A DNA stretch of 64,000 bases from Streptomyces zingiberis (GCF_012034935.1 NZ_JAATEN010000002.1:1-64000); one strand, 5' to 3'; shown: positions 38,399-47,024, counted from the first letter of the stretch. Numbers and translations: made by a program. The notes: generated by a model not told the origin, from the letters alone.

Positions 38399-39466
38399 TT
38401 ACTCGCCCTTCGGCCCGGGGGCGCCGTCCTGGCCACGGCCGTTCGCGGCGCCGGTGAACCGGTCCCGCAGCTTGCCGCCCAGATCCCCGGCGCCGCCGGC
38501 TATGTCCCGTACCAGGCCCATCAGCGGGTCCTTGCTGCTGCGGACCGTGTCGGCGTAGTGACCGGCGGACTCGCGGAACGAATCGCTCACCGAGGTGTCC
38601 GCGTCCTCGTCACGGCGCGGGTAGTGGCCGTCCATGAGCCGCTGGTAGTCACGGCTCGCCGCCCACTTGTTCAGCTCGGCGGCACGGACCGTCGTGAAGG
38701 GGTGACTGCGCGGCAGCACGTTGAGGATCTTCAGCACGGAGTCGCGCAGATCGCCGCCCTTCTCGTACTCCTCGGCCTGGGCCAGGAAGGCGTCGACGTT
38801 CATCTGGTGCAGATGGTCGCCACCGGCGATCTTCATCAGGCCGCGCATCGACGCCTGGAGGTCCTGTCCCACCAGCAGGCCCGCCCGGTCCGCCGACAGC
38901 TCCGACTTGCGGAACCACTCGCGCAGCGCCGTGACGATGGCCATGATCGCCACATTGCCCAGCGGTATCCAGGCGACCTTCACGGCCAGACCCGTGAGGA
39001 AGAGCAGGATCGTGCGGTAGACCGAGTGGCCGGAGAGGGCGTGGCCCACCTCGTGCCCCACGACCGCGCGCATCTCCTCCTCGTCCAGCAGCTCCACCAG
39101 ACCCGTGCTGACCACGATGATCGGCTCGTCGAGGCCGATGCACATGGCGTTGGGCTGCGGATTCTGCGTCACGTACATCGCGGGGACCTTCTCCAGGTCC
39201 AGGATGCGGCAGGCGTCGAGCAGCATGGTGTGCAGATGCGGGAACTGCAGCTCACCGACGCGCACCGAGTCCGACAGGAACAGCAGGCGCAGCGACCGCT
39301 CCGGCAGCAGCCCGCTGAGCGCCTTGAACACGGTGTCGAACCCGCTCAGTTTGCGGAGCGCGACCAGCGCGGAGCGGTCGGCGGGGTGCTCGTACGCGCG
39401 GGAAGAGATCCCCGGGAATCGCCTGCGGCTGCGCTCCGGCACCCGCTCCTGGCTCGGATCGGTCAT
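38399..39466 (-). CDS. M48 family membrane metallopeptidase
   Basis: 355 residues. HtpX/Ste24-type zinc peptidase: the HExxH motif is HEVGH in VVGHEVGHALSGH, and the third ligand Glu is in SELSADRAG. Two hydrophobic helices (ILLFLTGLAVKVAWIPLGNVA region) sit between these motifs, anchoring it in the membrane. The C-terminal ~80 residues are charged and Gly-rich. It may degrade misfolded membrane proteins or process an envelope protein. A -10-like TAGGGT lies at 39517-39512 (minus) and AGGGGGCC precedes the ATG, so it has a leader, unlike several neighbours. Confidence 0.9.
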   Translation of the reverse strand: MTDPSQERVPERSRRRFPGISSRAYEHPADRSALVALRKLSGFDTVFKALSGLLPERSLRLLFLSDSVRVGELQFPHLHTMLLDACRILDLEKVPAMYVTQNPQPNAMCIGLDEPIIVVSTGLVELLDEEEMRAVVGHEVGHALSGHSVYRTILLFLTGLAVKVAWIPLGNVAIMAIVTALREWFRKSELSADRAGLLVGQDLQASMRGLMKIAGGDHLHQMNVDAFLAQAEEYEKGGDLRDSVLKILNVLPRSHPFTTVRAAELNKWAASRDYQRLMDGHYPRRDEDADTSVSDSFRESAGHYADTVRSSKDPLMGLVRDIAGGAGDLGGKLRDRFTGAANGRGQDGAPGPKGE

Positions 39467-39650
39467 CTGGCCCCCTCTGTCGGCCGGGAAATGGCCTCGC
39501 CCGGTGCCGCCACCCTAGACGGGCGGGCCGACATCCGGGGCGTGCCGGTCGGCTCCCTAGGACGCCAGGAGTCGCCGTCGGGTTGCACAGGGGCCCCGCT
39601 TACGATGTCCCCAAGCGTCCCTGCCCGACGAACCCTGGATGGTCCGCGCG

Positions 39651-39815
39651 ATGACTCTCCCCAGCTCCGCCCACGCCCTGGTCCTGCTCGCCTCCGAGGG
39701 CGGCGAGCACGGCGGCAACCACGAGAGCCTCAGCCCCTACCTCACCGGCGGTGGCGCCCTCGTCGGGCTGCTCCTGCTGCTGTGGATCACCACGCGCCTC
39801 AACCGCGACCGCTGA
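39651..39815 (+). CDS. Small single-pass membrane protein (54 aa), unknown function
   Basis: 54 residues from ATG 39651 ([20 protein letters not shown]); an in-frame ATG at 39639 would add four. A short His/Glu-rich outside part ([19 protein letters not shown]) is followed by one membrane helix and the basic stop ITTRLNRDR. The same type of peptide sits just before nadD in other Streptomyces, which supports it as a real gene. TACGAT at 39601-39606 is a possible -10. Function unknown. Confidence 0.75.
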   Translation: MTLPSSAHALVLLASEGGEHGGNHESLSPYLTGGGALVGLLLLLWITTRLNRDR

Positions 39816-39844
39816 GGACGGGGGCGCCGCACCGGACCGGCAAG

Positions 39845-39858
39845 TAGGCTCTGCACGC
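39845..39858 (+). promoter_or_regulatory. -10 element TAGGCT close to the nadD start
   Basis: TAGGCT (39845-39850) then 8 nt and ATG 39859. Transcription could start at or one base from the ATG. A second in-frame ATG at 39874 would then have a short leader with GGGAG. Confidence 0.5.
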
Positions 39859-40482
39859 ATGGGAGAGCAGGACATGCCTGTGACCGGTCCGGCCAAGCGC
39901 CGGCTCGGCGTGATGGGCGGGACGTTCGATCCGGTGCACCACGGCCACCTGGTCGCGGCCAGCGAGGTCGCCGCCAAGTACCACTTGGACGAGGTGGTGT
40001 TCGTGCCGACCGGGCAGCCGTGGCAGAAGAGCCACCAGCGGGTCTCCCCGGCCGAGGACCGCTATCTCATGACGGTGATCGCGACCGCCTCCAACCCGCA
40101 GTTCTCGGTGAGCCGGATCGACATCGACCGGGCCGGCAAGACCTACACCATCGACACGCTGCGGGAGCTGCGGGAACTCAACCCCGACGCGGACCTGTTC
40201 TTCATCACGGGGGCCGACGCCCTCTCGCAGATCCTCGGCTGGCGTGACGCGCCCGAGCTGTTCTCGCTGGCGCACTTCATCGGCGTCACCCGGCCGGGGC
40301 ACGTGCTCTCCGACCCCGGGCTGCCCGACGGCGGGGTCTCGCTGATCGAGGTCCCGGCGCTCGCCATCTCGTCGACGGACTGCCGGGCGCGGGTGGCGGC
40401 CGCCGAACCCGTCTGGTATCTGGTGCCGGACGGGGTGGTGCGCTACATCGACAAGCGCGGCCTGTACCGGGACGCCGGTTGA
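39859..40482 (+). CDS. nadD: Nicotinate-nucleotide adenylyltransferase
   Basis: 207 residues. Makes deamido-NAD from nicotinate mononucleotide and ATP. The nucleotide-transferase motif [12 protein letters not shown] and the C-terminal ISSTDCR (ISSTxxR) are intact, with [10 protein letters not shown] and TGADALSQI between. ATG 39859 gives the family N-terminus MGEQDMP and lies next to a -10 hexamer; ATG 39874 is the alternative. It is followed after 31 nt by the LCP gene and then rsfS, a typical nadD-LCP-rsfS grouping in actinobacteria. Confidence 0.95.
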   Translation: MGEQDMPVTGPAKRRLGVMGGTFDPVHHGHLVAASEVAAKYHLDEVVFVPTGQPWQKSHQRVSPAEDRYLMTVIATASNPQFSVSRIDIDRAGKTYTIDTLRELRELNPDADLFFITGADALSQILGWRDAPELFSLAHFIGVTRPGHVLSDPGLPDGGVSLIEVPALAISSTDCRARVAAAEPVWYLVPDGVVRYIDKRGLYRDAG

Positions 40483-40513
40483 GCGGTCCGGCCGAGCACG
40501 GGAAGGGGCACGG

Positions 40514-42703
40514 GTGAACGACGCACACTCCGGTCGGTACGGACGGCCCGAGGACGGCGGGGACCCCTACTACGACCCGTACACCGGGCGCCGAACCGCC
40601 CCTCCCGCGGATGGCGGCCCCGCCACCGGGCCGGATGCCCCCGGCGGCGGGAACGGGCCCTACGGCCCGTACGGCGGCGGCCCTGACCCGCAGCGTGGTT
40701 ACGACCCCTCCTACCAGCCCCAGCAGCCCCAGCAGCAGCACCAGCAGTCTCAGCAGCACCAACAGCAGTACCAGCAGTACCAGCAGTACGGGTACCCGCA
40801 GCCGCAGTACCCGCAGGAGCCCACCGGCCAGGAGGGCTACGGCGGTTACGCCGGCGGGAACGAAGCGTATGGCGCCGGCGCGGGCCATGGCGGGCACGAG
40901 GGCTACGGCGCCTACGGTTACGGCGCCCCCGGCCCCGCGGGCCCCGGTTACGCCGGCGCGGGACACGCCACCCCCGGGTACCCCGGCCCCGGTTACGACC
41001 CGGCCGACTACGCCTCCCCGGATTCCGCCGTCCCCTCCGGTCACGCCCCCGCCGGCCCCACCGGTGCCGTCGGCCACGCGAACCCCGCGGACACCGGGCA
41101 GCAGGACCGGCAGGACCGGCAGGACCGGCAGGACCGGTACGTCCCGCAGGACCCATCGCCCGCACCCGGACCGCGGTCCGGCGACTCGTCCCGGCTGCCG
41201 CGGCAGGAGGAGCGGGCCGGCGCCGCGGGACCCGGTCCGGAGCCGTCAGGCGCCTCCGGGCGCGGACGCCGGGGCCGGCGGGGCGGGGGCCCGGCCGAAG
41301 GGGCCGGGGAGCGGGGTGACGGCGGGAGCGGCGGCCCGGACCGTACCGGCGGCGCGGGTGATCCCGAAGCCAACGGGGCCACCGGGGCCACCGGGGACGC
41401 AGAGGACTACCGCACCGAGCAGTTCGCCTTCATCGAGGAGCCGGACGAGGACGCCGAGGACGTCATCGACTGGCTGAAGTTCGCCGAGACCCGCACCGAA
41501 CGCCGGGACAAGCGCAAGCGGAAGAACCGCAACCGGGTCGTGGCGCTGGTCGCGCTCCTCGTACTCGCCCTGCTCGGCGGCACCGGCTACCTCTGGCACA
41601 CGGGCGGCCTGCCGGGCCTCTCCGGCGACGGCGGCACCACCCGGGCCGCGGGCGGCCCCCAACAGCGCGACGTGATCATCGTCCATCTGCGGAACACGAA
41701 GGGCGGCGGCAGCTCCACCGCCCTCCTCGTCGACAACGAGACCACCGGCCGGGGCACGACGCTGCTGCTCCCCAACGCCCTCGCGGTCACCGCCGAGGGC
41801 GGCGGCTCCACCACGCTGGGCAAGGCGGTGGAGGAGGGCGGCAACGGACCCACCCGTGACGCCCTGAACACGCTCCTCGGCTCCGAGATCGAGCACAGCT
41901 GGCGGCTCGACACCCCGTATCTGGAGAACCTCGTCGAACTGGTGGGCGGCATCACGCTCGACACCGACGCGGCCGTGCCCGGGGAGAAGAAGGGCGACGA
42001 CCCGCTGGTGGAACAGGGCGCCGGCCAGCAACTCGGCGGCCAGGCGGCCGTGGCCTACGCCACTCTGCTCCGCACCGGCGAGGACCAGGCCGACCAGCTC
42101 CGCCGCTTCGGCGAGGTCCTGCGCGCCGTGCTGCGGAAGATGCCCGGGGACGCCAAGATGGCGACGACCACCGTCCGTTCCCTCAACCAGGTCCCCGACC
42201 CGTCGCTCACCGAGGAACAGCTCGGGGCCTCCCTGGCCCAGCTCGGCGAGCGGGCCAAGAGCGGGGACGGCGGGGAGTACTCCACCGAGCTGCTGCCCGT
42301 CGAGCGGGACGGGACGCTGAGTCCGGAGACCGCCGAGACGGTCGTCAAGAAGATCCTCGGCGGTGACGTCACCAACGCCGACCCCGACTCCACGCCGAGG
42401 GTCAGTGTGCGGAGCGCCGGCGGGGACGCCGGAGCGGCGGAGGCGGCCCGGGTCGTCCTGGTCAACGGCGGGTACACCGTGATCGGGGCCGGGGCCGGGG
42501 CCGGGGCCGGCGACGGGAGCGCGGGGGCGGTGCGGCCGCGCTCCGAGGTGACCTACTCCGACCCCGGGCAGGAGGCGGAGGCCAAGGAGATCGCGGTCAC
42601 ACTGGGGCTGCCCGAGAGCGCGGTCAGCCGCGGGCAGGGGGCGGCGAACGCCGATGTGACCGTGGTCCTCGGCAGCGACTTCGAGCGGCCCACCGGCGGG
42701 TAG
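40514..42703 (+). CDS. LytR-CpsA-Psr (LCP) family glycopolymer transferase, PdtA-type, with LytR_C domain
   Basis: 729 residues. A ~330-residue disordered cytoplasmic head holds a Gln/Tyr run (QQPQQQHQQSQQHQQQYQQY), GY-rich repeats and a QDR repeat from tandem CAGGACCGG (about 41098-41138). One membrane helix (residues ~340-362) precedes an LCP-like domain (~385-545) and a LytR_C domain (VVLVNGGYTVIGAG to VTVVLGSDF). The LCP core is divergent: the usual PRD loop reads LLLPNALAV and the YVRxR region reads YATLLR. It occupies the position of S. coelicolor SCO2578, described as PdtA, which attaches polydiglycosylphosphate to the spore wall with the Mre proteins. GTG 40514 has GGAAGGGG upstream. 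Confidence 0.85.
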   Translation: MNDAHSGRYGRPEDGGDPYYDPYTGRRTAPPADGGPATGPDAPGGGNGPYGPYGGGPDPQRGYDPSYQPQQPQQQHQQSQQHQQQYQQYQQYGYPQPQYPQEPTGQEGYGGYAGGNEAYGAGAGHGGHEGYGAYGYGAPGPAGPGYAGAGHATPGYPGPGYDPADYASPDSAVPSGHAPAGPTGAVGHANPADTGQQDRQDRQDRQDRYVPQDPSPAPGPRSGDSSRLPRQEERAGAAGPGPEPSGASGRGRRGRRGGGPAEGAGERGDGGSGGPDRTGGAGDPEANGATGATGDAEDYRTEQFAFIEEPDEDAEDVIDWLKFAETRTERRDKRKRKNRNRVVALVALLVLALLGGTGYLWHTGGLPGLSGDGGTTRAAGGPQQRDVIIVHLRNTKGGGSSTALLVDNETTGRGTTLLLPNALAVTAEGGGSTTLGKAVEEGGNGPTRDALNTLLGSEIEHSWRLDTPYLENLVELVGGITLDTDAAVPGEKKGDDPLVEQGAGQQLGGQAAVAYATLLRTGEDQADQLRRFGEVLRAVLRKMPGDAKMATTTVRSLNQVPDPSLTEEQLGASLAQLGERAKSGDGGEYSTELLPVERDGTLSPETAETVVKKILGGDVTNADPDSTPRVSVRSAGGDAGAAEAARVVLVNGGYTVIGAGAGAGAGDGSAGAVRPRSEVTYSDPGQEAEAKEIAVTLGLPESAVSRGQGAANADVTVVLGSDFERPTGG

Positions 42704-43048
42704 CCGGCCGGTCCGGGCGGCTCGGCGCGGGTGGTGACGGCGTCCCCCGCGCCGTGTGGCCCGGCGTGCCCGGCGCCGGGCACGCCGGGCCACACGGTGT
42801 GACGCATGCCATGGGCGGGCGCCCGCCGGGGCCGGTGCGGTGGGGTGGTCAGCCGGCCGGCGCCCGGGCCCCGGGCCACCGCCGCGTGGGAGGCCGCCCG
42901 GCCGGCGCGTCCGGCCCCGCCGGGAGCGCGGGCCGTCCCGCCGGACGGAGCCGTACGGCGTGCCCCGCCGGGCGTGCGATCCTGGATACCGGTCGTGGCG
43001 CCCCTGCTCCACGGCCGGTCCCCTGTCTCCCGATCCGAAAGCCTGCCT
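42704..43048 (+). other. Intergenic region upstream of rsfS
   Basis: 345 nt. Starts with a long palindromic terminator (42752-42797). The remainder is GC-rich with only a weak promoter-like GGATACCGG near 42984. No gene is apparent, although an open frame continuous with rsfS extends through it. Confidence 0.45.
42752..42797 (+). terminator. Terminator after the LCP gene
   Basis: A near loop-less perfect palindrome: 42752-42774 is the reverse complement of 42775-42797 (23 bp). It will fold into a very stable hairpin and lies 49 nt after the LCP stop. Confidence 0.85.
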
Positions 43049-43498
43049 GTGACCGCCACGGACCGCTCCATCGAGCTGATCAAAACCGCCGCCCAGGCCG
43101 CCGCCGACAAACTCGCGCACGACGTCATCGCCTACGACGTCAGCGACGTGCTGTCGATCACCGACGCCTTCCTGCTCGCCTCCGCCCCCAACGACCGCCA
43201 GGTGAAGGCGATCGTCGACGAGGTCGAGGAGCGGCTGAACAAGGAGTTCGGCGCCAAGCCGGTGCGCCGCGAGGGCGACCGGGAGGCCCGCTGGGTGCTG
43301 CTCGACTACGTGGACGTCGTGGTGCACGTCCAGCACAGTGAGGAACGCGTCTTCTACGCGCTGGAACGGCTCTGGAAGGACTGTCCGGAGCTCGAGCTGC
43401 CCGCCGACGCCGTCGCCACCCGCGGCCGCGCCGACGAGCACGCGCGCACCGCGGAGGCCGGCGAGGACGGGCCGGGCCGGGACGGTGAGCTGAACTGA
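43049..43498 (+). CDS. rsfS: Ribosome silencing factor RsfS
   Basis: 149 residues. Binds L14 on the 50S subunit and blocks 30S joining when nutrients are short. Family landmarks: IELIKTAAQAAADKLAHDV, DAFLLASAPNDRQVKAI, REGDREARWVLLDYVDVVVHV and FYALERLWKDCPE. GTG 43049 gives the family start MTATDRSIEL; the longer frame above is intergenic. The next gene begins within its stop codon. Confidence 0.95.
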   Translation: MTATDRSIELIKTAAQAAADKLAHDVIAYDVSDVLSITDAFLLASAPNDRQVKAIVDEVEERLNKEFGAKPVRREGDREARWVLLDYVDVVVHVQHSEERVFYALERLWKDCPELELPADAVATRGRADEHARTAEAGEDGPGRDGELN

Positions 43499-44148
43499 AC
43501 CGGATCGAAGGAGGCCGCAGGCGGCGCATCGTCCTGTGGCGGCACGGCCAGACCGCGTGGAACGTGGAGCGCCGCTTCCAGGGCACGACCGACATCGACC
43601 TGACCGAGGAGGGCGTCGCCCAGGCACGGCGCGCCGCGCGGCTGCTCGCGGCCCTGGAGCCGCACACCATCATCGCCTCCGACCTGCGGCGGGCCGCCCA
43701 CACGGCCGCCGAGCTGGCCACCCTGTCGGGCCTGGACGTCACCCACGATCCGGCCCTGCGGGAGACCTACGCCGGTAGCTGGCAGGGGCTGACGCACGAG
43801 GAGATCGTCGAGCGCCACGGTGAGCAGTACGCCCGCTGGAAGCGGGGCGAGGCGGTGCGGCGCGGCGGTGGGGAACTGGAGACCGAGGTGGCCGACCGCG
43901 CGGCGCCGGTGGTCATGAGCCACGCCGACAAGCTGCCGGACGGCGGCACGCTGGTCGTGGTGAGCCACGGCGGCACGATCCGCACCACCATCGGCCGGCT
44001 GCTGGGCCTGGAGGCGCAGCACTGGGAGGCGCTCGGCGGGCTCTCCAACTGCTGCTGGTCGGTGCTGAGCGAGGGCGTGCGCGGCTGGCGGCTGAGTGAG
44101 CACAACGCCGGGACCCTTCCCCAGCCCGTGCTCGGCGACGACACCTGA
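43495..44148 (+). CDS. Histidine phosphatase (phosphoglycerate mutase-like), apparent CTG start
   Basis: 217 residues from CTG 43495. The catalytic RHG motif is in IVLWRHGQTAWN; the second histidine is in VVVSHGGTIRTT, and Glu/Arg residues of the branch-2 fold (RETYAGSW) are present. The RHG motif lies upstream of the first GTG (43564), and the frame is closed by TGA at 43486-43488, so the start must lie between; CTG 43495 overlaps the rsfS stop as CTGA, has GGTGAG upstream and matches the length of homologues. It may be a phosphatase rather than a glycolytic mutase. Coupled to rsfS. Confidence 0.88.
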   Translation: MNRIEGGRRRRIVLWRHGQTAWNVERRFQGTTDIDLTEEGVAQARRAARLLAALEPHTIIASDLRRAAHTAAELATLSGLDVTHDPALRETYAGSWQGLTHEEIVERHGEQYARWKRGEAVRRGGGELETEVADRAAPVVMSHADKLPDGGTLVVVSHGGTIRTTIGRLLGLEAQHWEALGGLSNCCWSVLSEGVRGWRLSEHNAGTLPQPVLGDDT

Positions 44149-44303
44149 GGGCCGGTCCGCGGACGGGCCGCGCGACGACGGCGTGGGACGGACGCGGCCG
44201 CCGCCCGGGGCCCGGAACGGATTTCTCATTCGGGCCGGTCACCGGTTAAGCTACTGCTCGTTCACGGCGCACCGGTGAGAACCGGACGGAGCGCAGGTGG
44301 CGC

Positions 44304-44376
44304 GGGGCTATAGCTCAGTTGGTAGAGCGCCTGCATGGCATGCAGGAGGTCAGGAGTTCAATTCTCCTTAGCTCCA
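44304..44376 (+). tRNA. tRNA-Ala (anticodon GGC)
   Basis: 73 nt. Acceptor GGGGCTA pairs with TAGCTCC (one G-U), D arm GCTC/GAGC, anticodon stem CCTGC/GCAGG around loop ATGGCAT, T arm AGGAG/CTCCT with TTCAATT loop. CCA is not encoded. A possible -10 TAAGCT lies at 44247-44252. A terminator hairpin follows. An identical copy lies at 46505-46577. Confidence 0.97.
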
Positions 44377-44383
44377 CACCTTC

Positions 44384-44412
44384 GATCCCGTCTCCCTCAG
44401 GGAGGCGGGATC
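44384..44412 (+). terminator. Terminator after the first tRNA-Ala
   Basis: A 13-bp stem with one G-U pair (44384-44396 with 44400-44412) and loop TCA, 8 nt after the tRNA. Confidence 0.8.
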
Positions 44413-44555
44413 ATCGCGTTGCGGGGCGCCGCGGTGCGGCCCTCCGGGAGGGACCGGACGGCGTGCGGCGGCACCGCCCGGCCGGTCCCTCCGGGGGCGC
44501 TGACCGGACGGGTGGTCCCATGGCAGAATCGGATCCCTGACAGGAAGGGAGCGAG

Positions 44556-44720
44556 ATGCCGGCGAGCGTGATCGAGGCGGCCCCCCGCCCTCGCGTCCGC
44601 GCCGCCGCGACCCGGCTCCACTGCCCTTCCTGCGGATCGTCCCTCGTGGCCCAGGTGCTCGGGGACAACGGCGGAGTCTCCTACGTCTGCACGGCCTGTG
44701 GCCACAGTTGGAGTGACTGA
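44556..44720 (+). CDS. Small zinc-ribbon protein (54 aa)
   Basis: 54 residues. Two Cys pairs, LHCPSCGSS and YVCTACGHSW, separated by 18 residues, form a classic zinc ribbon; the first ~22 residues are basic and Ala-rich. ATG 44556 has AGGAAGGGAG upstream. Its TGA overlaps the ATG of the next gene (TGATG), so the two are coupled. Function unknown; zinc ribbons of this size often bind nucleic acid or other proteins. Confidence 0.85.
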   Translation: MPASVIEAAPRPRVRAAATRLHCPSCGSSLVAQVLGDNGGVSYVCTACGHSWSD

Positions 44721-44953
44721 TGGGTGCCCACAGCCGGAAGTGCGACTGGTGCAGCAGCGGTACGCCCGTCGTCCGCGACATGGAACCGCTCAACTCCGAT
44801 TACCAGTACTGGTGCGAGGAGTGCGCCCGGGCGCTGATCATCGTCGGCGACCCCATCGAGACCTACCGCGAACTCGAGGGCGAGCCCATCTACGGGCGGC
44901 TGCTGGAGGAGTACTGCACGCTGAAGCGTTTCTACTCGTTCGTCACGGCCTGA
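44720..44953 (+). CDS. Small CxxC...CxxC protein (77 aa)
   Basis: 77 residues. KCDWCSSG and YWCEECARA give two Cys pairs 23 residues apart; the acidic C-terminal half (TYRELEGEPIYGRLLEEYC) is helical. ATG 44720 is fused to the stop of the preceding zinc-ribbon gene. Its last 11 nt overlap the 3' end of the minus-strand GT87 gene. Function unknown; probably acts with its neighbour. Confidence 0.85.
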   Translation: MGAHSRKCDWCSSGTPVVRDMEPLNSDYQYWCEECARALIIVGDPIETYRELEGEPIYGRLLEEYCTLKRFYSFVTA

Positions 44954-46334
44954 CCGGGGCCGGCGTCCGGGCGCCGGGCGACCGTGCCGGCGGCGTGGGG
45001 CGCGCGGCGGCCCGGCGCCGCAGGGCGCGCAGCGCGACGACCGCCGCGAGGCAGAGGAACGCCACGGCCAGCAGCGGATAGCCCGCCGAGAGCAGCATCT
45101 GCCCGGCGTTCTGGTCCAGTTCGGACCGTTCACCCGGGGCATGCGGCACCCACCACAGGGCGTACGAGCAGAAGACCAGCCCCGTGCCGGCGGTGGCCAC
45201 CCACCATGCCGGACGGCCCGGCCGGCGCAGCGCCTCGGAGCCCAGCAGGACCAGCAGCGGCACGCACCACACCCAGTGGTGCGACCAGGAGACCGGGCTG
45301 ACCAGCAGAGCCGTCATGGCGCAGGCCACCGCCGCCCAGGCGTCGAGCCCTGCGAGGAACGCGGCCGTCGTGACGGCCAGCCCGGCCACCACCGCGAGCG
45401 TGGCGGCACCCGCCCACCACAGGCCCGGTTCGGGGGTGTGCAGCAGCCGCGCGGCGACCCCGCGCAGGGACTGGTTGGCGGTCTGCTCGACCAGCCCGGG
45501 ACGGTCCGGGTTGACCACCACCTCGGTCCAGAAACGGAGGGAGTCGCGCGGCAGTACCACCCCGGCCAGCGCGACGGTCGCGAAAAACGTGGCGCACGCC
45601 GTCGCCGACCGGCGCAGCAGCGGGTTCCACAGGGCCGTGGTACCGGGCCGGGGGGCGCCGTGCCGGCGCCGGGCCCGCACCTCCCCGGCTGCCTTCGCCA
45701 CGCCCGCCACGGCCAGCGCCACGGCGAACAGCGCGGGGGTCAGCTTCAGCCCCGCCGCGATCCCCGTGCCGATCCCCGCCCACCGGTGACCGGCGTCCCC
45801 TGGGCGGCGGGACAGGTCCCACAGCACCAGTACGGCCAGCAGCAGATTGATCTGCCCGTAGCGCAGCGTCGTCCACACGGGCTCGCACCAGACCGCCGCG
45901 GCCGCCACCCCGAACGTCACCGCCGCCCTCGGCCACCGGCGTGGGCGGCCCACCGTGCGCAGCGCCAGGTGGACCAGGGCGACCAGCAGCGCCAGGTTCC
46001 CCGCCGTCGCCAGGGTCCTCATCTCGCCCACCGGGAACAGCGTCAGCGGCATGAACAGCAGAGCGGCGAACGGAGGATAGGTGTTGGGCAGCTGGGCCTC
46101 GGTGAAGGGCGCCCCGTACAGATCCTGCCCGGCGCGGGCCGCCCAGCCCTCGGCCCGGTAGACCATCAGGTCGACCATCGACACCCCGATGAGGCGCTGC
46201 GCCACCCAGAAGAGGGCGAAGGACGCAAAGCAGCAGCCGAGGGCGGTGAGCACGGGGCGGTCGCGGACCAGCGCGCGGGCCACCGCGGAGAAGGGAAGGG
46301 CGAGGGCCTTCTCGGCCGACTCCGTAGCGGACAC
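44943..46334 (-). CDS. GT87 family polyprenyl-phosphate-mannose-dependent mannosyltransferase-like membrane protein
   Basis: 463 residues from GTG at 46332-46334 (VSATESAEKA), preceded by GGAG; the longer frame above lacks a ribosome site. About ten membrane helices. The DUF2029/GT87 signature is present: MVDLMVYRAEGWAARAGQDLYG, YPPFAALLFMP, RYGQINLLL, KLTPALF and VSPVSWSHHWVW. Enzymes of this family transfer alpha-mannose from polyprenyl-phosphate-mannose on the outer face of the membrane. A possible -10 TATTAG lies at 46405-46400. It converges on and overlaps the zinc-ribbon gene by 11 nt. Confidence 0.9.
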   Translation of the reverse strand: MSATESAEKALALPFSAVARALVRDRPVLTALGCCFASFALFWVAQRLIGVSMVDLMVYRAEGWAARAGQDLYGAPFTEAQLPNTYPPFAALLFMPLTLFPVGEMRTLATAGNLALLVALVHLALRTVGRPRRWPRAAVTFGVAAAAVWCEPVWTTLRYGQINLLLAVLVLWDLSRRPGDAGHRWAGIGTGIAAGLKLTPALFAVALAVAGVAKAAGEVRARRRHGAPRPGTTALWNPLLRRSATACATFFATVALAGVVLPRDSLRFWTEVVVNPDRPGLVEQTANQSLRGVAARLLHTPEPGLWWAGAATLAVVAGLAVTTAAFLAGLDAWAAVACAMTALLVSPVSWSHHWVWCVPLLVLLGSEALRRPGRPAWWVATAGTGLVFCSYALWWVPHAPGERSELDQNAGQMLLSAGYPLLAVAFLCLAAVVALRALRRRAAARPTPPARSPGARTPAPVRP

Positions 46335-46504
46335 GCTGCGGGGCTCCAGACGGGGGCTCGGGGACGGACCCGGCTGTGCTCCGGGCGCGGGGACCGATGC
46401 TAATAGGACGGATGCCCGAGTCGGGGGAGGCCAATGATTTGGTGTTGAGCCGCTGGATCCGTGTAATGTTGGCGCAGCCGCCACGGGAAACCGGGCGGAA
46501 CCGA

Positions 46505-46577
46505 GGGGCTATAGCTCAGTTGGTAGAGCGCCTGCATGGCATGCAGGAGGTCAGGAGTTCAATTCTCCTTAGCTCCA
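46505..46577 (+). tRNA. tRNA-Ala (anticodon GGC), second copy
   Basis: 73 nt, identical to the copy at 44304-44376, with the same GGC anticodon and no encoded CCA. A possible -10 TAATGT sits at 46464-46469. Flanking sequences of the two copies are unrelated. Confidence 0.97.
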
Positions 46578-46649
46578 CCTCGGAGGGTCCGTCGCGGACG
46601 GAAGGGCGTGAGTGCCCTCGCGGCAGGATTCCCGGTATCACCGAAGAAT

Positions 46650-46680
46650 CAGGGCCGTCTCCCCAGCGGAGGCGGCCCTG
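46650..46680 (+). terminator. Terminator after the second tRNA-Ala
   Basis: A 13-bp stem with one G-U pair (46650-46662 with 46668-46680) and loop CCAGC. Confidence 0.7.
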
Positions 46681-47024
46681 TCGGCATGCGTGAGCCCGCA
46701 CCGGACGGCGGAGCGCCGGGGCCCGAGCGGGCCGTGCGGCGGGGTCCCGGCGGTTTTCCCGTCACCGGTGGCCGATGGCCGGCTGAACATTCCCGGCAGC
46801 GGAATTCCGGGCCCCTGGTTCGGACCCCCGGGTCCCGGCCCGCGGGGCCGCCGTGCCGGCCCCGCCGCTTTACCGGACGGGTCACTCTCCCGGTGTCCGG
46901 TGTCCGGTGTCCGGTGGCCGTCTCCCGGCGCTTCCGGCCACGCGGTTCTGCTCGTGACGGGCGGTGCCGGCCCGTCTGCGGGATGGGGTGCCCGGAGTGG
47001 CCCGGACCGGCGTTCTCCGCGCCC

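Noticed and set aside
41098-41140. Short CAGGACCGG repeats as a CRISPR-like array
   Set aside because: No spacers; it is an in-frame tandem repeat coding a QDR run in the LCP protein.
44304-46577. tRNA pair as attL/attR of an integrated element
   Set aside because: Both tRNAs are complete, no integrase or phage gene is present, and the interior genes are ordinary for Streptomyces.
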